Shown here: positions 55,930-64,000 of the stretch, one piece after another
Layout: the number at the start of each line of letters is the position of its first letter
Numbering within the stretch: the first letter of the stretch is position 1
Assembly: GCF_900166655.1 (NCBI RefSeq)
Contig: NZ_FVZB01000007.1
Location: forward strand, 1,116,001 to 1,180,000
Origin: Halobacillus hunanensis
GTDB lineage: Bacteria > Bacillota > Bacilli > Bacillales > Halobacillaceae
Direction of reading: 5' to 3'
DNA: 64,000 nucleotides
Program-made: the position numbers and the translations under genes
The notes under the pieces: model-generated
Seen by the model: only the letters and a program-made list of their open reading frames with translations
What the model was told of the DNA's origin: nothing
The model's database searches: none

Positions 55930-57265
55930 TTGTTTCAGTCAAGAAAAGAACGACAAAATGAAATGGAAATCGTAACGATTGAAGAGCTTGTCCCGGAAAA
56001 TCACTTACTCCGTAAGATTGACCAATACATAGATTTCTCCTTTATCCCCGAAAAAGTACGTCCCTTCTATTCTGAAGATAATGGTCGTCCATCTCTGGAT
56101 CCCCTTGTATTATTCAAAATGATGTTCATCGGTTATTTTTATGGCATACGTTCCGAACGTGAGTTAGAACGACAAATTCAGACCAATGTGGCTTACCGGT
56201 GGTTCTTGGGGTTGAACCTAACGGACGCTGTCCCTCATCATTCGACGATCAGCTGGAATCGCAGAACACGTTTTAAAGAGACCGATATCTTTCAAGAGGT
56301 CTTTGATGAAATCGTGCTTCAGGCCATGAACCACCGCATGGTGGCAGGGCGTGTGCTTTTCACAGATTCGACTCATTTGAAAGCGAACGCCAATAAGAAA
56401 AAGTTCTCCAAACAAGAAGTTCACGTAGAAACAGCTGACTATATCGAAGAGTTGAATGAAGCTGTCCTTGAGGATCGGGTGGATCACGGAAAAAAGCCCC
56501 TCAAAGAAAACCAAAGAAGTTAAAATCAGTGATACCGATCCGGAAAGTGGATATTTGTATCGGGAAAATAAGCCGGAAGGGTTCTTTTATCTCGATCATC
56601 GTACGACGGACCTGAAGTACAACATCATCACGGATGTCCATGTCACACCAGGGAACATTCATGATTCCAAGCCTTATTTACAACGTTTAGACCGTCAAAT
56701 CGAACGATTCGGATTTGATGTTGAAGCTGTTGGTTTAGATGCCGGATACTTGACCAATCCCATTTGCCACGGCCTCGCTCAAAGAGATGTATTTGGAGTT
56801 ATTGCCCACCGTCGATTTCAAAAGAGGAAAGGATTTCTAGCTAAATGGAAATACAAATATGATGAAGATCGTGATATGTATGTTTGCCCACAAGGTGAAG
56901 AACTGACGTATGCCACCACAGATCGTGATGGATATCGCCATTACAAATCTGACCCTGCCCGGTGCAAGGAATGTCCTCTTCTCGCTCAGTGCACCCAAAA
57001 TCAAAAGCATCAGAAAACGATCACACGCCATGTGTGGGAAGACGACAAAGAGCAGGTTCGGTTGAACCGCCTTTCCAATGAAGGAAAGTGGATCTACCGT
57101 ATGAGAAAAGAGAAAGTCGAGCGTAGCTTCGCAGATTCAAAAGAACTGCATGGGCTGCGTTATTGCCGCTTGCGTGGAAAAGAGAAAGTGAAGGAACAGG
57201 CGCTGATGACGGCTGCCTGTCAGAACATGAAAAAGATTGTCCTCCATCTAGCCAGGGTGCGCTAG
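55930..57265 (+). pseudogene. IS1182-family transposase, two frames joined by a +1 shift
   Basis: The first frame (55930-56523) begins at TTG behind GGCGGTGAT and gives [20 protein letters not shown]. The second frame resumes near 56500 and runs to 57265. The DDE residues are split: Asp in [11 protein letters not shown] in the first part, Asp in AVGLDAGYLTN and Glu in KVERSFAD in the second. The frame change lies at AAAAAAGCCCC (56490-56500): removing one C restores [15 protein letters not shown]. It is either a one-base insertion or a CCC-C slippage site. Confidence 0.87.
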
Positions 57266-57301
57266 GCGAAGGAGAGTCTTTTTCTATCTTAAAGAAATTC
57301 C

Positions 57302-57418
57302 AAGGAGCGAGGCCCCTTCCACTCCTGCGGAAGAACGAGTGAGCCGAGATCGCCGAGCGTGGGTTTCGCGAGGAAGCTCGGGCGCTCGTCCGCGGAAAGG
57401 GAAGGGGCTTTCGCTCCT
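57302..57418. repeat. Large imperfect GC-rich palindrome in the IS right end
   Basis: GGAGCGAGGCCCCTTCC at the left faces GGAAGGGGCTTTCGCTCC at the right, with further matching inside (GCGGA, CGAGC). It is about 117 bp, far more GC-rich than its surroundings, and non-coding. Similar GGAGCG repeats are common between genes in Bacillaceae (from memory). Confidence 0.7.
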
Positions 57419-57433
57419 GGCGGCAAGAAAAAA

Positions 57434-57469
57434 AGCTTGTAGAAAAACACGGGGTTTCTCTACAAGCTG
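57434..57469 (-). terminator. IS right-end terminator hairpin
   Basis: On the minus strand AGCTTGTAGA and TCTACAAGCT enclose about 14 bases and are followed by TTTTTTTC. It faces inward and rebuilds a terminator for yqfX. Confidence 0.83.
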
Positions 57470-57498
57470 AAAGGTGGACCGATAAACGGTCCACCTTT
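57470..57498 (-). repeat. Right 29-bp target duplication, terminator hairpin of yqfX
   Basis: This is an exact copy of 55794-55822. The plus-strand side keeps its T-run; on the minus strand only TTT precedes the IS end. Confidence 0.92.
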
Positions 57499-57507
57499 TT
57501 TGCTATG

Positions 57508-57921
57508 CTAAAATATATTGGCTGCCGAGGCGAAGAATAAGGAGAACAATATTGATACAGCACTAATGATAAGTGCCATATTTCCAAGTGTATCTGCACC
57601 TTGACGTTTACCAATAATACCGAAGACGATCCCCACTATCCCTAATAAAAGGGGAGCAAAGAAAAAGGAAAGGATAGCTGCGGATAACCCTATCCATGCC
57701 ATACCTGTATTCACTTCATCCTGCATTGTGGTCTCACGCTCATCAGAGTTCATTGCCTGATTCATCGGCATTGCTTCTTCAGCAAACTCTTCCTCGTAGC
57801 TGTCTCCGTATACTGGATCATTAGATCTTTCTTCAGCATCGCTTACTTGCTCTAATTGATCTTCAGTTTCCGGAGTTTCCTCCGTATTATGATTCCCTAC
57901 CCTTTCTTTGGGTTCATTCAT
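57508..57921 (-). CDS. yqfX: YqfX-like DUF4190 membrane protein
   Basis: The 137 residues comprise an acidic N-terminal half (1-75, rich in Glu) and two C-terminal membrane helices (about 76-100 and 113-137) with GIVGIVFGIIGKRQG. Position beside ispG matches YqfX. GAGGGTGAT precedes ATG 57921. Function is unknown. Confidence 0.82.
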   Translation of the reverse strand: MNEPKERVGNHNTEETPETEDQLEQVSDAEERSNDPVYGDSYEEEFAEEAMPMNQAMNSDERETTMQDEVNTGMAWIGLSAAILSFFFAPLLLGIVGIVFGIIGKRQGADTLGNMALIISAVSILFSLFFASAANIF

Positions 57922-58106
57922 GAGATCACCCTCACTTTCTAATTGGAGAATCAAGTATAGTATGTGGAGGGATCTCCCTTTTTAATGAAGGAAGTTGATG
58001 GGAATTAATGATGTACATAAATCATTTAAAATGGACTGATTTTTGGAACAATTGCCTTCTCCTATCATACGTTGTATGGAATAAGGAAACGGAGGAGTAT
58101 CGATAT

Positions 58107-58391
58107 ATGAAACATGTGGCACAACAGATTGTGATGCAGAAATTAAGGCAATTAACTGTTGAGGATATTCTTCACTACAGCCAAAAATATCATATTAAGG
58201 TAACTCAAAATGAAGCCAAACAGATTGTTGCCGCTCTTAAGAAAAACCAGGAAAACCCTTTCGATCCTGAGGGCAGAAAACGTATGCTGAAAAATTTAGC
58301 AGCCATCACTTCTACTGAAACTGCAAAATCAGTTCAACACATACTCATTAAACTTGCTAAGGAACACGGCGTTGAACATTGGCTTCAATAA
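58107..58391 (+). CDS. yqfT: YqfT (DUF2624) small protein
   Basis: The 94-residue helical protein starts MKHVAQQIVMQKLRQLTVEDIL and ends in repeated helices. ATG 58107 follows GGAGGA; the open frame from 58008 has no site. Conserved between yqfS and ispG; function is unknown. Confidence 0.82.
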   Translation: MKHVAQQIVMQKLRQLTVEDILHYSQKYHIKVTQNEAKQIVAALKKNQENPFDPEGRKRMLKNLAAITSTETAKSVQHILIKLAKEHGVEHWLQ

Positions 58392-58395
58392 AGAA

Positions 58396-58417
58396 GAGAG
58401 TGCCTTAATGCACTCTC
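58396..58417. terminator. Bidirectional terminator between yqfT and nfo
   Basis: GAGAGTGC and GCACTCTC enclose six bases between the convergent genes. Confidence 0.8.
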
Positions 58418-58427
58418 CTTCAAATTA

Positions 58428-59318
58428 TTACTGCATAATTTTATCCTTTAATTCTACATCATAATTTCCCGCTTTCAGCATATCAATTTCAAAACGATAA
58501 GGAGGCTTTTTATTTTTCTTATCCTCTCCTACATATGGTGTTTCCAAAATTTTCGGGACATCTTTAAAACTCGGATGATGGACGACATAATGCAGGGCTT
58601 CAAAACCGATATGCCCAAAACCAATATTCTCATGACGGTCTTTTCTTGCTCCTTGAATGTTTTTGCTATCGTTCACATGAACAACCTTGATACGATCCAC
58701 TCCGATAATCCGGTCGAATTCATTGAGGACACCGTCAAAATCCTCTACAACATTATAGCCAGCATCATGAATATGACAAGTGTCCATGCAAACAGACAGC
58801 TTTTCATTTAACGTCACACCTTCGATAATTTCTGCAAGCTCTTCGAAGCTGCGTCCGCATTCTGATCCCTTTCCTGCCATTGTTTCTAAAGCGATCTGCA
58901 CCTTCTGATCTTTGTGCAGTACTTCATTCAATCCTTCAATAATTTTGGGAATCCCTTTGTCGGCTCCCTGCCCTACATGTGATCCAGGATGCAATACAAT
59001 TTGCTTAGCCCCTAATGCTTCTGTTCGGTCAATTTCATTCTTTAAAAAGTCTACCCCTAGTTGAAAGGTTTCAGGCTTTGTCGTATTACCAATATTTATA
59101 ATGTATGGCGCGTGAACTACAAATTCATCGATACCATTTGCTTTCATATGTTCAGTTCCGGCCTCAATATTTAATTCTTCAATTGGACGCCTTCTCGTAT
59201 TCTGGGGTGCTCCGGTATAGATCATAAATGTAGATGAACCATATGACTTAGCTTCCTCACTCGCACCTAACAGCATTTTCTTCCCTTTCATGGAAACATG
59301 TGAACCAATCTTTACCAT
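58428..59318 (-). CDS. nfo: Endonuclease IV
   Basis: The 296-residue zinc-dependent AP endonuclease cuts at abasic sites in base-excision repair; in Bacillus it helps spores. Zinc-site motifs visible: [35 protein letters not shown] and HVNDSK. It lies 17 bases after cshB (yqfR-yqfS). Confidence 0.96.
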   Translation of the reverse strand: MVKIGSHVSMKGKKMLLGASEEAKSYGSSTFMIYTGAPQNTRRRPIEELNIEAGTEHMKANGIDEFVVHAPYIINIGNTTKPETFQLGVDFLKNEIDRTEALGAKQIVLHPGSHVGQGADKGIPKIIEGLNEVLHKDQKVQIALETMAGKGSECGRSFEELAEIIEGVTLNEKLSVCMDTCHIHDAGYNVVEDFDGVLNEFDRIIGVDRIKVVHVNDSKNIQGARKDRHENIGFGHIGFEALHYVVHHPSFKDVPKILETPYVGEDKKNKKPPYRFEIDMLKAGNYDVELKDKIMQ

Positions 59319-59335
59319 ATTTTCCCCTCCTCTAA

Positions 59336-60661
59336 CTATTTCCGCTTCCCTCGATAACTGTCTCTTTTTAATTTTTTCGTATTTTGGTCTACTTTACGTT
59401 TCATTTTCTTTTTATATCCAGGCTTCACTTTTTTCGGTTTTCTAACCATCTGTTTGGCTTGTTTTTCAATATCTGATTCTCTGCGAGTTCGTTTTTGCCG
59501 TTCTTTATAGGAATGGGTTTCTTTCCATTCTCCGTTCGTCACTTCATAATAAGTAAACGTAAGACCGCGCTTCTCTAATTTCTCAATCAATGGAAAATCA
59601 TCCTGTGAATAGAGGTTGATGGCTGTACCTTCCATTCCGGCTCTTGCTGTTCGGCCCACTCGGTGTATATAAAATTCTTCTTCCTTAGGCATTTGTGCGT
59701 TTATGACATGGCTGACTCCCTGAATATCAATTCCTCTTGAAGCAAGGTCAGTAGCTACAATATATTGGTATTTCAGCCCCTGGATATCTTTCAGCATACG
59801 CTTTCGCTCTCTTGGGGACAATCCACCGTGAATGATTCCAGTTTCCAACCCCCGATCTAATAATTTATTGGCCAGCTCATCAGCGTGAGCTTTCCCATTA
59901 GTAAAAATAATCGCTAAATACGGTTGAATGCTTTTCGTAATATTCATAATCACATCAGCAGGCTCTTTATGCCGCAATGCAACTAACCGATGCTCCATCG
60001 ATTCAGGAGAAGGTTTATGATCTTTAATTTGAATATGAGTCGGATTTGTAAGGTACTTTTTCAAAAATGGCTGAAGGCGTTCTGGTATAGTAGCCGAAAA
60101 CACTAACATCTGGAGATCTTCATTCATACGAACAAGAATTTGGTCTACCTCTTCGATGAATCCTAGATCAAGCATTAAGTCTGCCTCATCTAGTACAAAG
60201 GCATTGGCTTGGTACAAATCGAGAGCTTCCTCCTTGACCATATCTAAAATGCGGCCTGGTGTCCCTACAACAATGTGAGGCGGGTTGGATGCCAATTTTT
60301 CCATCATTTTTTGTTTGTCTGTACCGCCAATCACAAGCTTCGCTTTCCAAACTTCCTTTTTACCAGCAAACTGAATTGCTTTTCTTACTTCTTCATAAAT
60401 CTGTGTAGCTAATTCTCTGGTTGGCGCCGTTACCACAAACTGCACATGGTTGACATCGTCGTTCAACTGATTGAACAATGGCAATAAGTAGGCATGGGTT
60501 TTTCCAGATCCTGTATGTGACTGCCCGATCAGACTTTCTCCACGTAACGCCGCCGGGACGACTTCTTTCTGTATGGGTGTCGGCTCGTTAAAGCCTAACT
60601 GTTCTATAATTTGATCTACATTATTATTAATTGCGTATTGTTTAAACGAATGATTGCGCAT
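59336..60661 (-). CDS. cshB: DEAD-box RNA helicase CshB
   Basis: The 441-residue helicase has Q motif [11 protein letters not shown], Walker [14 protein letters not shown] (VLDEADLML), SAT and [10 protein letters not shown]. The tail is basic ([13 protein letters not shown]). It remodels RNA and supports cold growth in B. subtilis. Confidence 0.95.
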   Translation of the reverse strand: MRNHSFKQYAINNNVDQIIEQLGFNEPTPIQKEVVPAALRGESLIGQSHTGSGKTHAYLLPLFNQLNDDVNHVQFVVTAPTRELATQIYEEVRKAIQFAGKKEVWKAKLVIGGTDKQKMMEKLASNPPHIVVGTPGRILDMVKEEALDLYQANAFVLDEADLMLDLGFIEEVDQILVRMNEDLQMLVFSATIPERLQPFLKKYLTNPTHIQIKDHKPSPESMEHRLVALRHKEPADVIMNITKSIQPYLAIIFTNGKAHADELANKLLDRGLETGIIHGGLSPRERKRMLKDIQGLKYQYIVATDLASRGIDIQGVSHVINAQMPKEEEFYIHRVGRTARAGMEGTAINLYSQDDFPLIEKLEKRGLTFTYYEVTNGEWKETHSYKERQKRTRRESDIEKQAKQMVRKPKKVKPGYKKKMKRKVDQNTKKLKRDSYRGKRK

Positions 60662-60743
60662 TCCTTAACTCCTTTTAAATAAATTGTTCCCTTACTATTA
60701 TAACCTGAGACTAAAGAGAATTGCACGAGGATGTAAACATTCT

Positions 60744-60772
60744 TTGTCATCTGTGCCATTACCATTTATAAT
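60744..60772 (+). promoter_or_regulatory. Sigma-A promoter of ispH
   Basis: TTGTCA and TATAAT are separated by 17 bases, 50 bases before the ispH ATG. Confidence 0.82.
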
Positions 60773-60821
60773 AAAGAGTGGAGACGAGAAATAGTTTGGC
60801 TTATAGAGGAGGACTTATCAA

Positions 60822-61769
60822 ATGGAAGTCATAAAGATCGCACCTCGCGGTTATTGCTACGGAGTGGTAGATGCTATGGTCATTGCTCAAAATGCTGCCA
60901 AAGACCCCAATTTGCCACGTCCTATATATATTCTAGGTATGATTGTGCACAACTCACATGTAACAAATGCATTTGAAAATGAAGGAATTATAACAGTCGA
61001 CGGGAAAGATCGTCTTGGGCTGCTGGAGGACATTAACGAAGGTACAGTCATCTTCACGGCTCATGGCGTTTCCCCGGAAGTAAAAGAGCGAGCGAAAGCA
61101 AAAGGACTGACAACTCTTGACGCCACGTGTCCAGATGTTACGAATACTCATAATTTAATTCGTGACAGAGTGGCAGAGGGCTACGAAATCGTGTATGTAG
61201 GTAAAAAAGGCCACCCTGAACCAGAAGGTGCGATGGGAGTTGCGCCAGGCAAAGTTCATCTCGTTCAAACAGAAGATGATGTGGAAGACCTGCACCTAGA
61301 CCACGATAAGCTTCTCATTACTAACCAGACAACGATGAGTCAATGGGATGTTTATGACGTAATGGAAAAGGTCCGGGAGAAATATCCTCATGTCGAGAAA
61401 CATCAAGAGATTTGTATGGCTACCCAGGTACGTCAGGAGGCTGTATCCGAGCAGGCTAAAGACGCTGATTTAACCCTTGTGGTCGGTGATCCAATTAGTA
61501 ATAATTCAAATCGGCTGGCTCAGGTCTCTCAAGAAGTTGCTGGTACACCAGCCTACCGAATCGCTGATATATCCGATTTAAAATTGGAGTGGCTCGAAGG
61601 TGTACAAAAAGTAGCCGTAACTGCCGGTGCGTCTACTCCCACACCGATTACAAAAGAAGTCATTAAGTTCATTGAACAATACGACTCCACGAAAGAGGAT
61701 GAATGGAACCTTGAATCAAAAGTAGAACAGAAAAAAATTCTTCCTCGGGTAAAAGCTAAAAAGAAGTAA
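60822..61769 (+). CDS. ispH: 4-hydroxy-3-methylbut-2-enyl diphosphate reductase IspH (LytB)
   Basis: IspH reduces HMBPP to IPP and DMAPP, the last MEP step, on a [4Fe-4S] cluster held by cysteines in GYCYGV, ATCPDV and EICMAT. Catalytic region TTMSQ is present. 315 residues, normal length. AGAGGAGG precedes the ATG. Products feed IspA at the left end of the window. Confidence 0.97.
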   Translation: MEVIKIAPRGYCYGVVDAMVIAQNAAKDPNLPRPIYILGMIVHNSHVTNAFENEGIITVDGKDRLGLLEDINEGTVIFTAHGVSPEVKERAKAKGLTTLDATCPDVTNTHNLIRDRVAEGYEIVYVGKKGHPEPEGAMGVAPGKVHLVQTEDDVEDLHLDHDKLLITNQTTMSQWDVYDVMEKVREKYPHVEKHQEICMATQVRQEAVSEQAKDADLTLVVGDPISNNSNRLAQVSQEVAGTPAYRIADISDLKLEWLEGVQKVAVTAGASTPTPITKEVIKFIEQYDSTKEDEWNLESKVEQKKILPRVKAKKK

Positions 61770-61772
61770 CAC

Positions 61773-61800
61773 AAAATGCCACCGCGAACGGTGGCATTTT
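61773..61800 (+). terminator. Terminator of ispH
   Basis: AAAATGCCACC and GGTGGCATTTT enclose six bases directly after the ispH stop. Confidence 0.9.
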
Positions 61801-61865
61801 ACCTTTAATATTGGCTCTTTTATTGGAGATTGATGTTCATCGAGCACAATAAGGTTAGTTATCCA

Positions 61866-62978
61866 TTACATAAAGCGGAACGGTTCTGTAAGAGAACTTG
61901 ATACCACAAATGTAACCTCAGATCCGCACTGCTCTTGCAAAAGCTGCTGCAGCCTTGGTGTTACCACTTTTTCTACATGATGACCTGGATCAATTAACGC
62001 GAGACCCATTTGCTCTGCATCCTGTGCTAAATGAAAGGAAAGATCCCCTGTAATATACACATCCGCACCTGCCTTCTTGGCGTCATCGATATACTTCTCT
62101 CCACTTCCTCCTAGGATAGCGACTGTCTTAACTAATCGATCAGGATCACCTACATACCGTAAAGCCGGGATATCGTACTGTCGTTTTACCTGATTACATA
62201 AGTCCTCCAGGGTAATCTCGTTTGAGAGATTTCCTACTCTCCCTACTCCCCTCTTCTCACCTTCATTAAGTACTGAATAAAGATCATATGCAGCTTCCTC
62301 ATAAGGATGTGCATGGTTCATAGCGTCTAGCACAGAAGATAGTTTGGACTTTGGAATAATGGTCTCCATACGATATTCATCAACTTTTTCTAACTCTCCT
62401 CGCTGTCCGATAAAAGGGTTAGTACCATCAAGCGGCATAAACGTTCCTTGACCTGCTGACTGGAAAGTACAATGACTATATGCACCTATATGACCTGCAC
62501 CAGCTTCACTTATGGCATTTCGGAGTGTATCTGCATAGTCTTTAGGTACAAACACAGCAAGCTTCACTAACTCATCCTGTCCAGTTTCTATCATTGGCAC
62601 TAGATTCTCAAGCCCTAAAAGATCTGCCATCACATCATTTACTCCTCCAGCTGCCACATCTAAATTCGTGTGAGCTGCATAAACAGCTATATCATGCTGG
62701 ATCAGCTTGCTAATGACCCTGCCTTTCGGTGTGTCCGTATTGATTTGCTTTAAAGAAACAAACAATAACGGATGATGAGCAATAATTAAATCTACATTCT
62801 TTTCAACGGCCTCATCTACCACACTTTCCAACACATCCAGCGTGATCATCACATTGCTTACGGGCTTATTTATCGACCCAACCTGAAGCCCTACATTGTC
62901 CCAGTCAAACGCATAGTGTTTCGGTGAGACCTTTTCCAGCTGCTGAACAACATCCTTTGCCTGAATTGTGTATGTCAT
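61866..62978 (-). CDS. yqfO: Nif3-like dinuclear metal centre protein YqfO
   Basis: The 370-residue long-form NIF3 protein is split by a central PII-like insert (about 130-230). Metal ligands are in AHHPLLF and DPGHHVEK. Related proteins act as GTP cyclohydrolase-type or structural hexamers; the substrate is uncertain. It overlaps trmK by four bases. Confidence 0.92.
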   Translation of the reverse strand: MTYTIQAKDVVQQLEKVSPKHYAFDWDNVGLQVGSINKPVSNVMITLDVLESVVDEAVEKNVDLIIAHHPLLFVSLKQINTDTPKGRVISKLIQHDIAVYAAHTNLDVAAGGVNDVMADLLGLENLVPMIETGQDELVKLAVFVPKDYADTLRNAISEAGAGHIGAYSHCTFQSAGQGTFMPLDGTNPFIGQRGELEKVDEYRMETIIPKSKLSSVLDAMNHAHPYEEAAYDLYSVLNEGEKRGVGRVGNLSNEITLEDLCNQVKRQYDIPALRYVGDPDRLVKTVAILGGSGEKYIDDAKKAGADVYITGDLSFHLAQDAEQMGLALIDPGHHVEKVVTPRLQQLLQEQCGSEVTFVVSSSLTEPFRFM

Positions 62979-63682
62979 GGTTCAAGCGCCTCCTTTATCC
63001 ACTCCAATTCTTTTTGGAATTGTTTCATTTTCAATTGATCAGGTTGTTTAGAGCCGCTCATCTGCTGTAATATTTTTTCTTTCTTATTTTTTTCCTGCTG
63101 CCATTTCTTTTTAAACACTGAATTGTTTTCCTTTACTAGAAAAGGTCCAAGCCACATTTGTTTTTGCAGAATCTCATCGTCATAATTTTTTCCCGGCTCT
63201 CCTGTTTCAGCCACTAATACTTCGTAAATATGGCCATTCTCTTCAAGAATGGCTTCTTGAACTAAACAAAATTGATTATCGTAAAACCATTTACGGACCG
63301 TGCGTGCATCAATGTTTGGCTGGGCAATAATTCTGGATACTCGACCTAATTTATCTTTCCCTTGTTCTAAAATATCCCGGATAAGCGGCCCTCCCATACC
63401 TGCAATGACAATTTGCTGTACTTCATCTGCTTCTAAAACCTTTAAGCCATCTCCCAGCCTGACATCTATCCGATCAGTTAACTCATGTGAACAGACTTCT
63501 TGGACAGCGCTTTGATAAGGGCCTTTATTCACCTCTCCTGCTACAGCCCTGGCATTATCATCATGAAGACAAACAAAACAAGGAAGATAGGCGTGATCTG
63601 AGCCTATATCGGCGAACCACGCTCCTTCAGGCAAGTATTCTGCCACCTTTGCCAGACGGGCGGATAGTTGTGTTACCTTCAT
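62975..63682 (-). CDS. trmK: tRNA (adenine(22)-N1)-methyltransferase TrmK
   Basis: The 235-residue SAM-dependent Rossmann enzyme has ADIGSDHAYLP as motif I and IAGMGGPLIRDIL; the C-terminal coiled region contacts tRNA. It methylates A22 in tRNAs such as Ser and Tyr. Operon trmK-yqfO is conserved next to cccA. Confidence 0.94.
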   Translation of the reverse strand: MKVTQLSARLAKVAEYLPEGAWFADIGSDHAYLPCFVCLHDDNARAVAGEVNKGPYQSAVQEVCSHELTDRIDVRLGDGLKVLEADEVQQIVIAGMGGPLIRDILEQGKDKLGRVSRIIAQPNIDARTVRKWFYDNQFCLVQEAILEENGHIYEVLVAETGEPGKNYDDEILQKQMWLGPFLVKENNSVFKKKWQQEKNKKEKILQQMSGSKQPDQLKMKQFQKELEWIKEALEP

Positions 63683-63698
63683 AAATCACTTTCCTTTC

Positions 63699-63738
63699 AA
63701 AAAAGAAAAGCTTTCTGGAAGGAACAGAAAGCTTTTCT
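63699..63738 (-). terminator. Terminator of cccA
   Basis: On the minus strand AGAAAAGCTTTCTG pairs perfectly with CAGAAAGCTTTTCT around seven bases, followed by TTTTTT. Confidence 0.9.
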
Positions 63739-63745
63739 CATCGGT

Positions 63746-64000
63746 TTATTTTTTTTCGGCCAACCATTGGGCTAGCTTCGCTGCTTGCTCTCCCGTATAA
63801 AGACCGGCAGGCATTTGGGAGCCCTTACCATTTATAATGATGTCCTGAATTTCTTCTGCAGAGTAACGGCTTCCAACTTGTTGCAGATTTGGTCCGATTC
63901 CTCCACTTAAGTCACCACCATGGCAGCTGGCACATTTAGCCTGAAACATTTCTTCCGGACTAGCATCCGCCGTCTGCTCTTGTCCCCCGCCTTCTTCTTC
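63746..64000 (-). CDS. cccA: Cytochrome c-550, C-terminal part (cut by the window edge)
   Basis: The visible 84 residues comprise a Gly/Glu-rich linker and a small class I cytochrome c domain with heme-binding CASCH and an axial Met in QMPAG. The N-terminal membrane anchor should be outside the window. CccA carries electrons on the outer face of the membrane. Placement beside trmK matches B. subtilis. Confidence 0.93.
   Translation of the reverse strand, partial: EEEGGGQEQTADASPEEMFQAKCASCHGGDLSGGIGPNLQQVGSRYSAEEIQDIIINGKGSQMPAGLYTGEQAAKLAQWLAEKK

Larger units (their letters stand above)
55823..57469 (+). mobile_element. IS1182-family-like insertion sequence (1,647 bp)
   Basis: The element lies exactly between two 29-bp direct copies of a terminator hairpin. 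Terminal inverted repeats are CAGGCTGTCGAGAAA (left) and CAGCTTGTAGAGAAA (right, read inward), 12 of 15 identical. Each end folds as a hairpin followed by an inward T-run. Inside are one transposase gene broken by a frameshift and, at the right, a large GC-rich palindrome. Confidence 0.88.

Noticed and set aside
57021-57614. 197-residue minus-strand frame across the IS end and yqfX
   Set aside because: It is antisense to the transposase, runs through the palindrome, terminator repeat and yqfX in another frame, and resembles nothing.

Overview
The window comes from a low-GC, spore-forming Gram-positive bacterium of the family Bacillaceae. The complete spoIIIA operon, the comG operon and a long run of genes in Bacillus subtilis order (the yqh-yqg-yqf neighbourhood, cccA/trmK end through to ispA) show this. 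An OLE RNA, a B12-dependent ribonucleotide reductase and the general protein character suggest a halophilic or alkaliphilic genus (Halobacillus, Oceanobacillus or Alkalihalobacillus type). The genus is an inference.

Bases 1-12,000 hold a minus-strand block. accB-accC-yqhY (fatty-acid synthesis) ends in its own terminator. It is followed by nusB-folD-xseA-xseB-ispA, and then by a highly structured non-coding stretch that I identify as the 5' part of an OLE RNA, cut by the window edge. Upstream of accB lies the eight-gene spoIIIA operon. Bases 12,000-20,300 hold efp, pepQ, yqhR, yqhP, yqhO, mntR, the class II ribonucleotide reductase nrdJ with two spaced NrdR-like boxes, and the rhodanese gene yqhL. 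Bases 20,400-27,500 hold the split glycine cleavage operon gcvT-gcvPA-gcvPB behind a tandem glycine riboswitch, with yqhH-yqhG diverging from it. Bases 27,600-31,530 are the competence pseudopilus operon comGA-comGG.

Bases 31,700-49,500 hold small conserved membrane genes (yqgY, yqgW, yqgO, yqgQ), yqgX, an LtaS-type enzyme, glcK, a rhomboid protease, formyltetrahydrofolate cyclo-ligase, rpmG, the pstS-pstC-pstA-pstB-phoU operon behind a four-hexamer PhoP array, a class B penicillin-binding protein and an MFS transporter. Bases 49,500-54,400 hold sodA, a six-tRNA cluster (Met, His, Ile2, Ser, fMet, Phe), a Na/Pi cotransporter, yqgB and an NfeD protein. Bases 54,600-64,000 hold ispG, one IS1182-like element, yqfX, yqfT, nfo, cshB, ispH, the Nif3-family gene yqfO, trmK and the 3' end of cccA.

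Three isoprenoid genes (ispA, ispG, ispH) lie in the window, and ispA directly precedes the OLE RNA. The most unusual structures are: the OLE RNA; the insertion sequence that landed exactly on a terminator hairpin and duplicated it whole (29 bp) while carrying an inward-reading terminator at each end; a yqhO gene with no usual start codon; paired NrdR boxes; a second PhoP-like array beside the Na/Pi transporter; a duplicated tRNA leader; and long perfect palindromes at two promoters. I saw no CRISPR array, rRNA gene, prophage or defence island.
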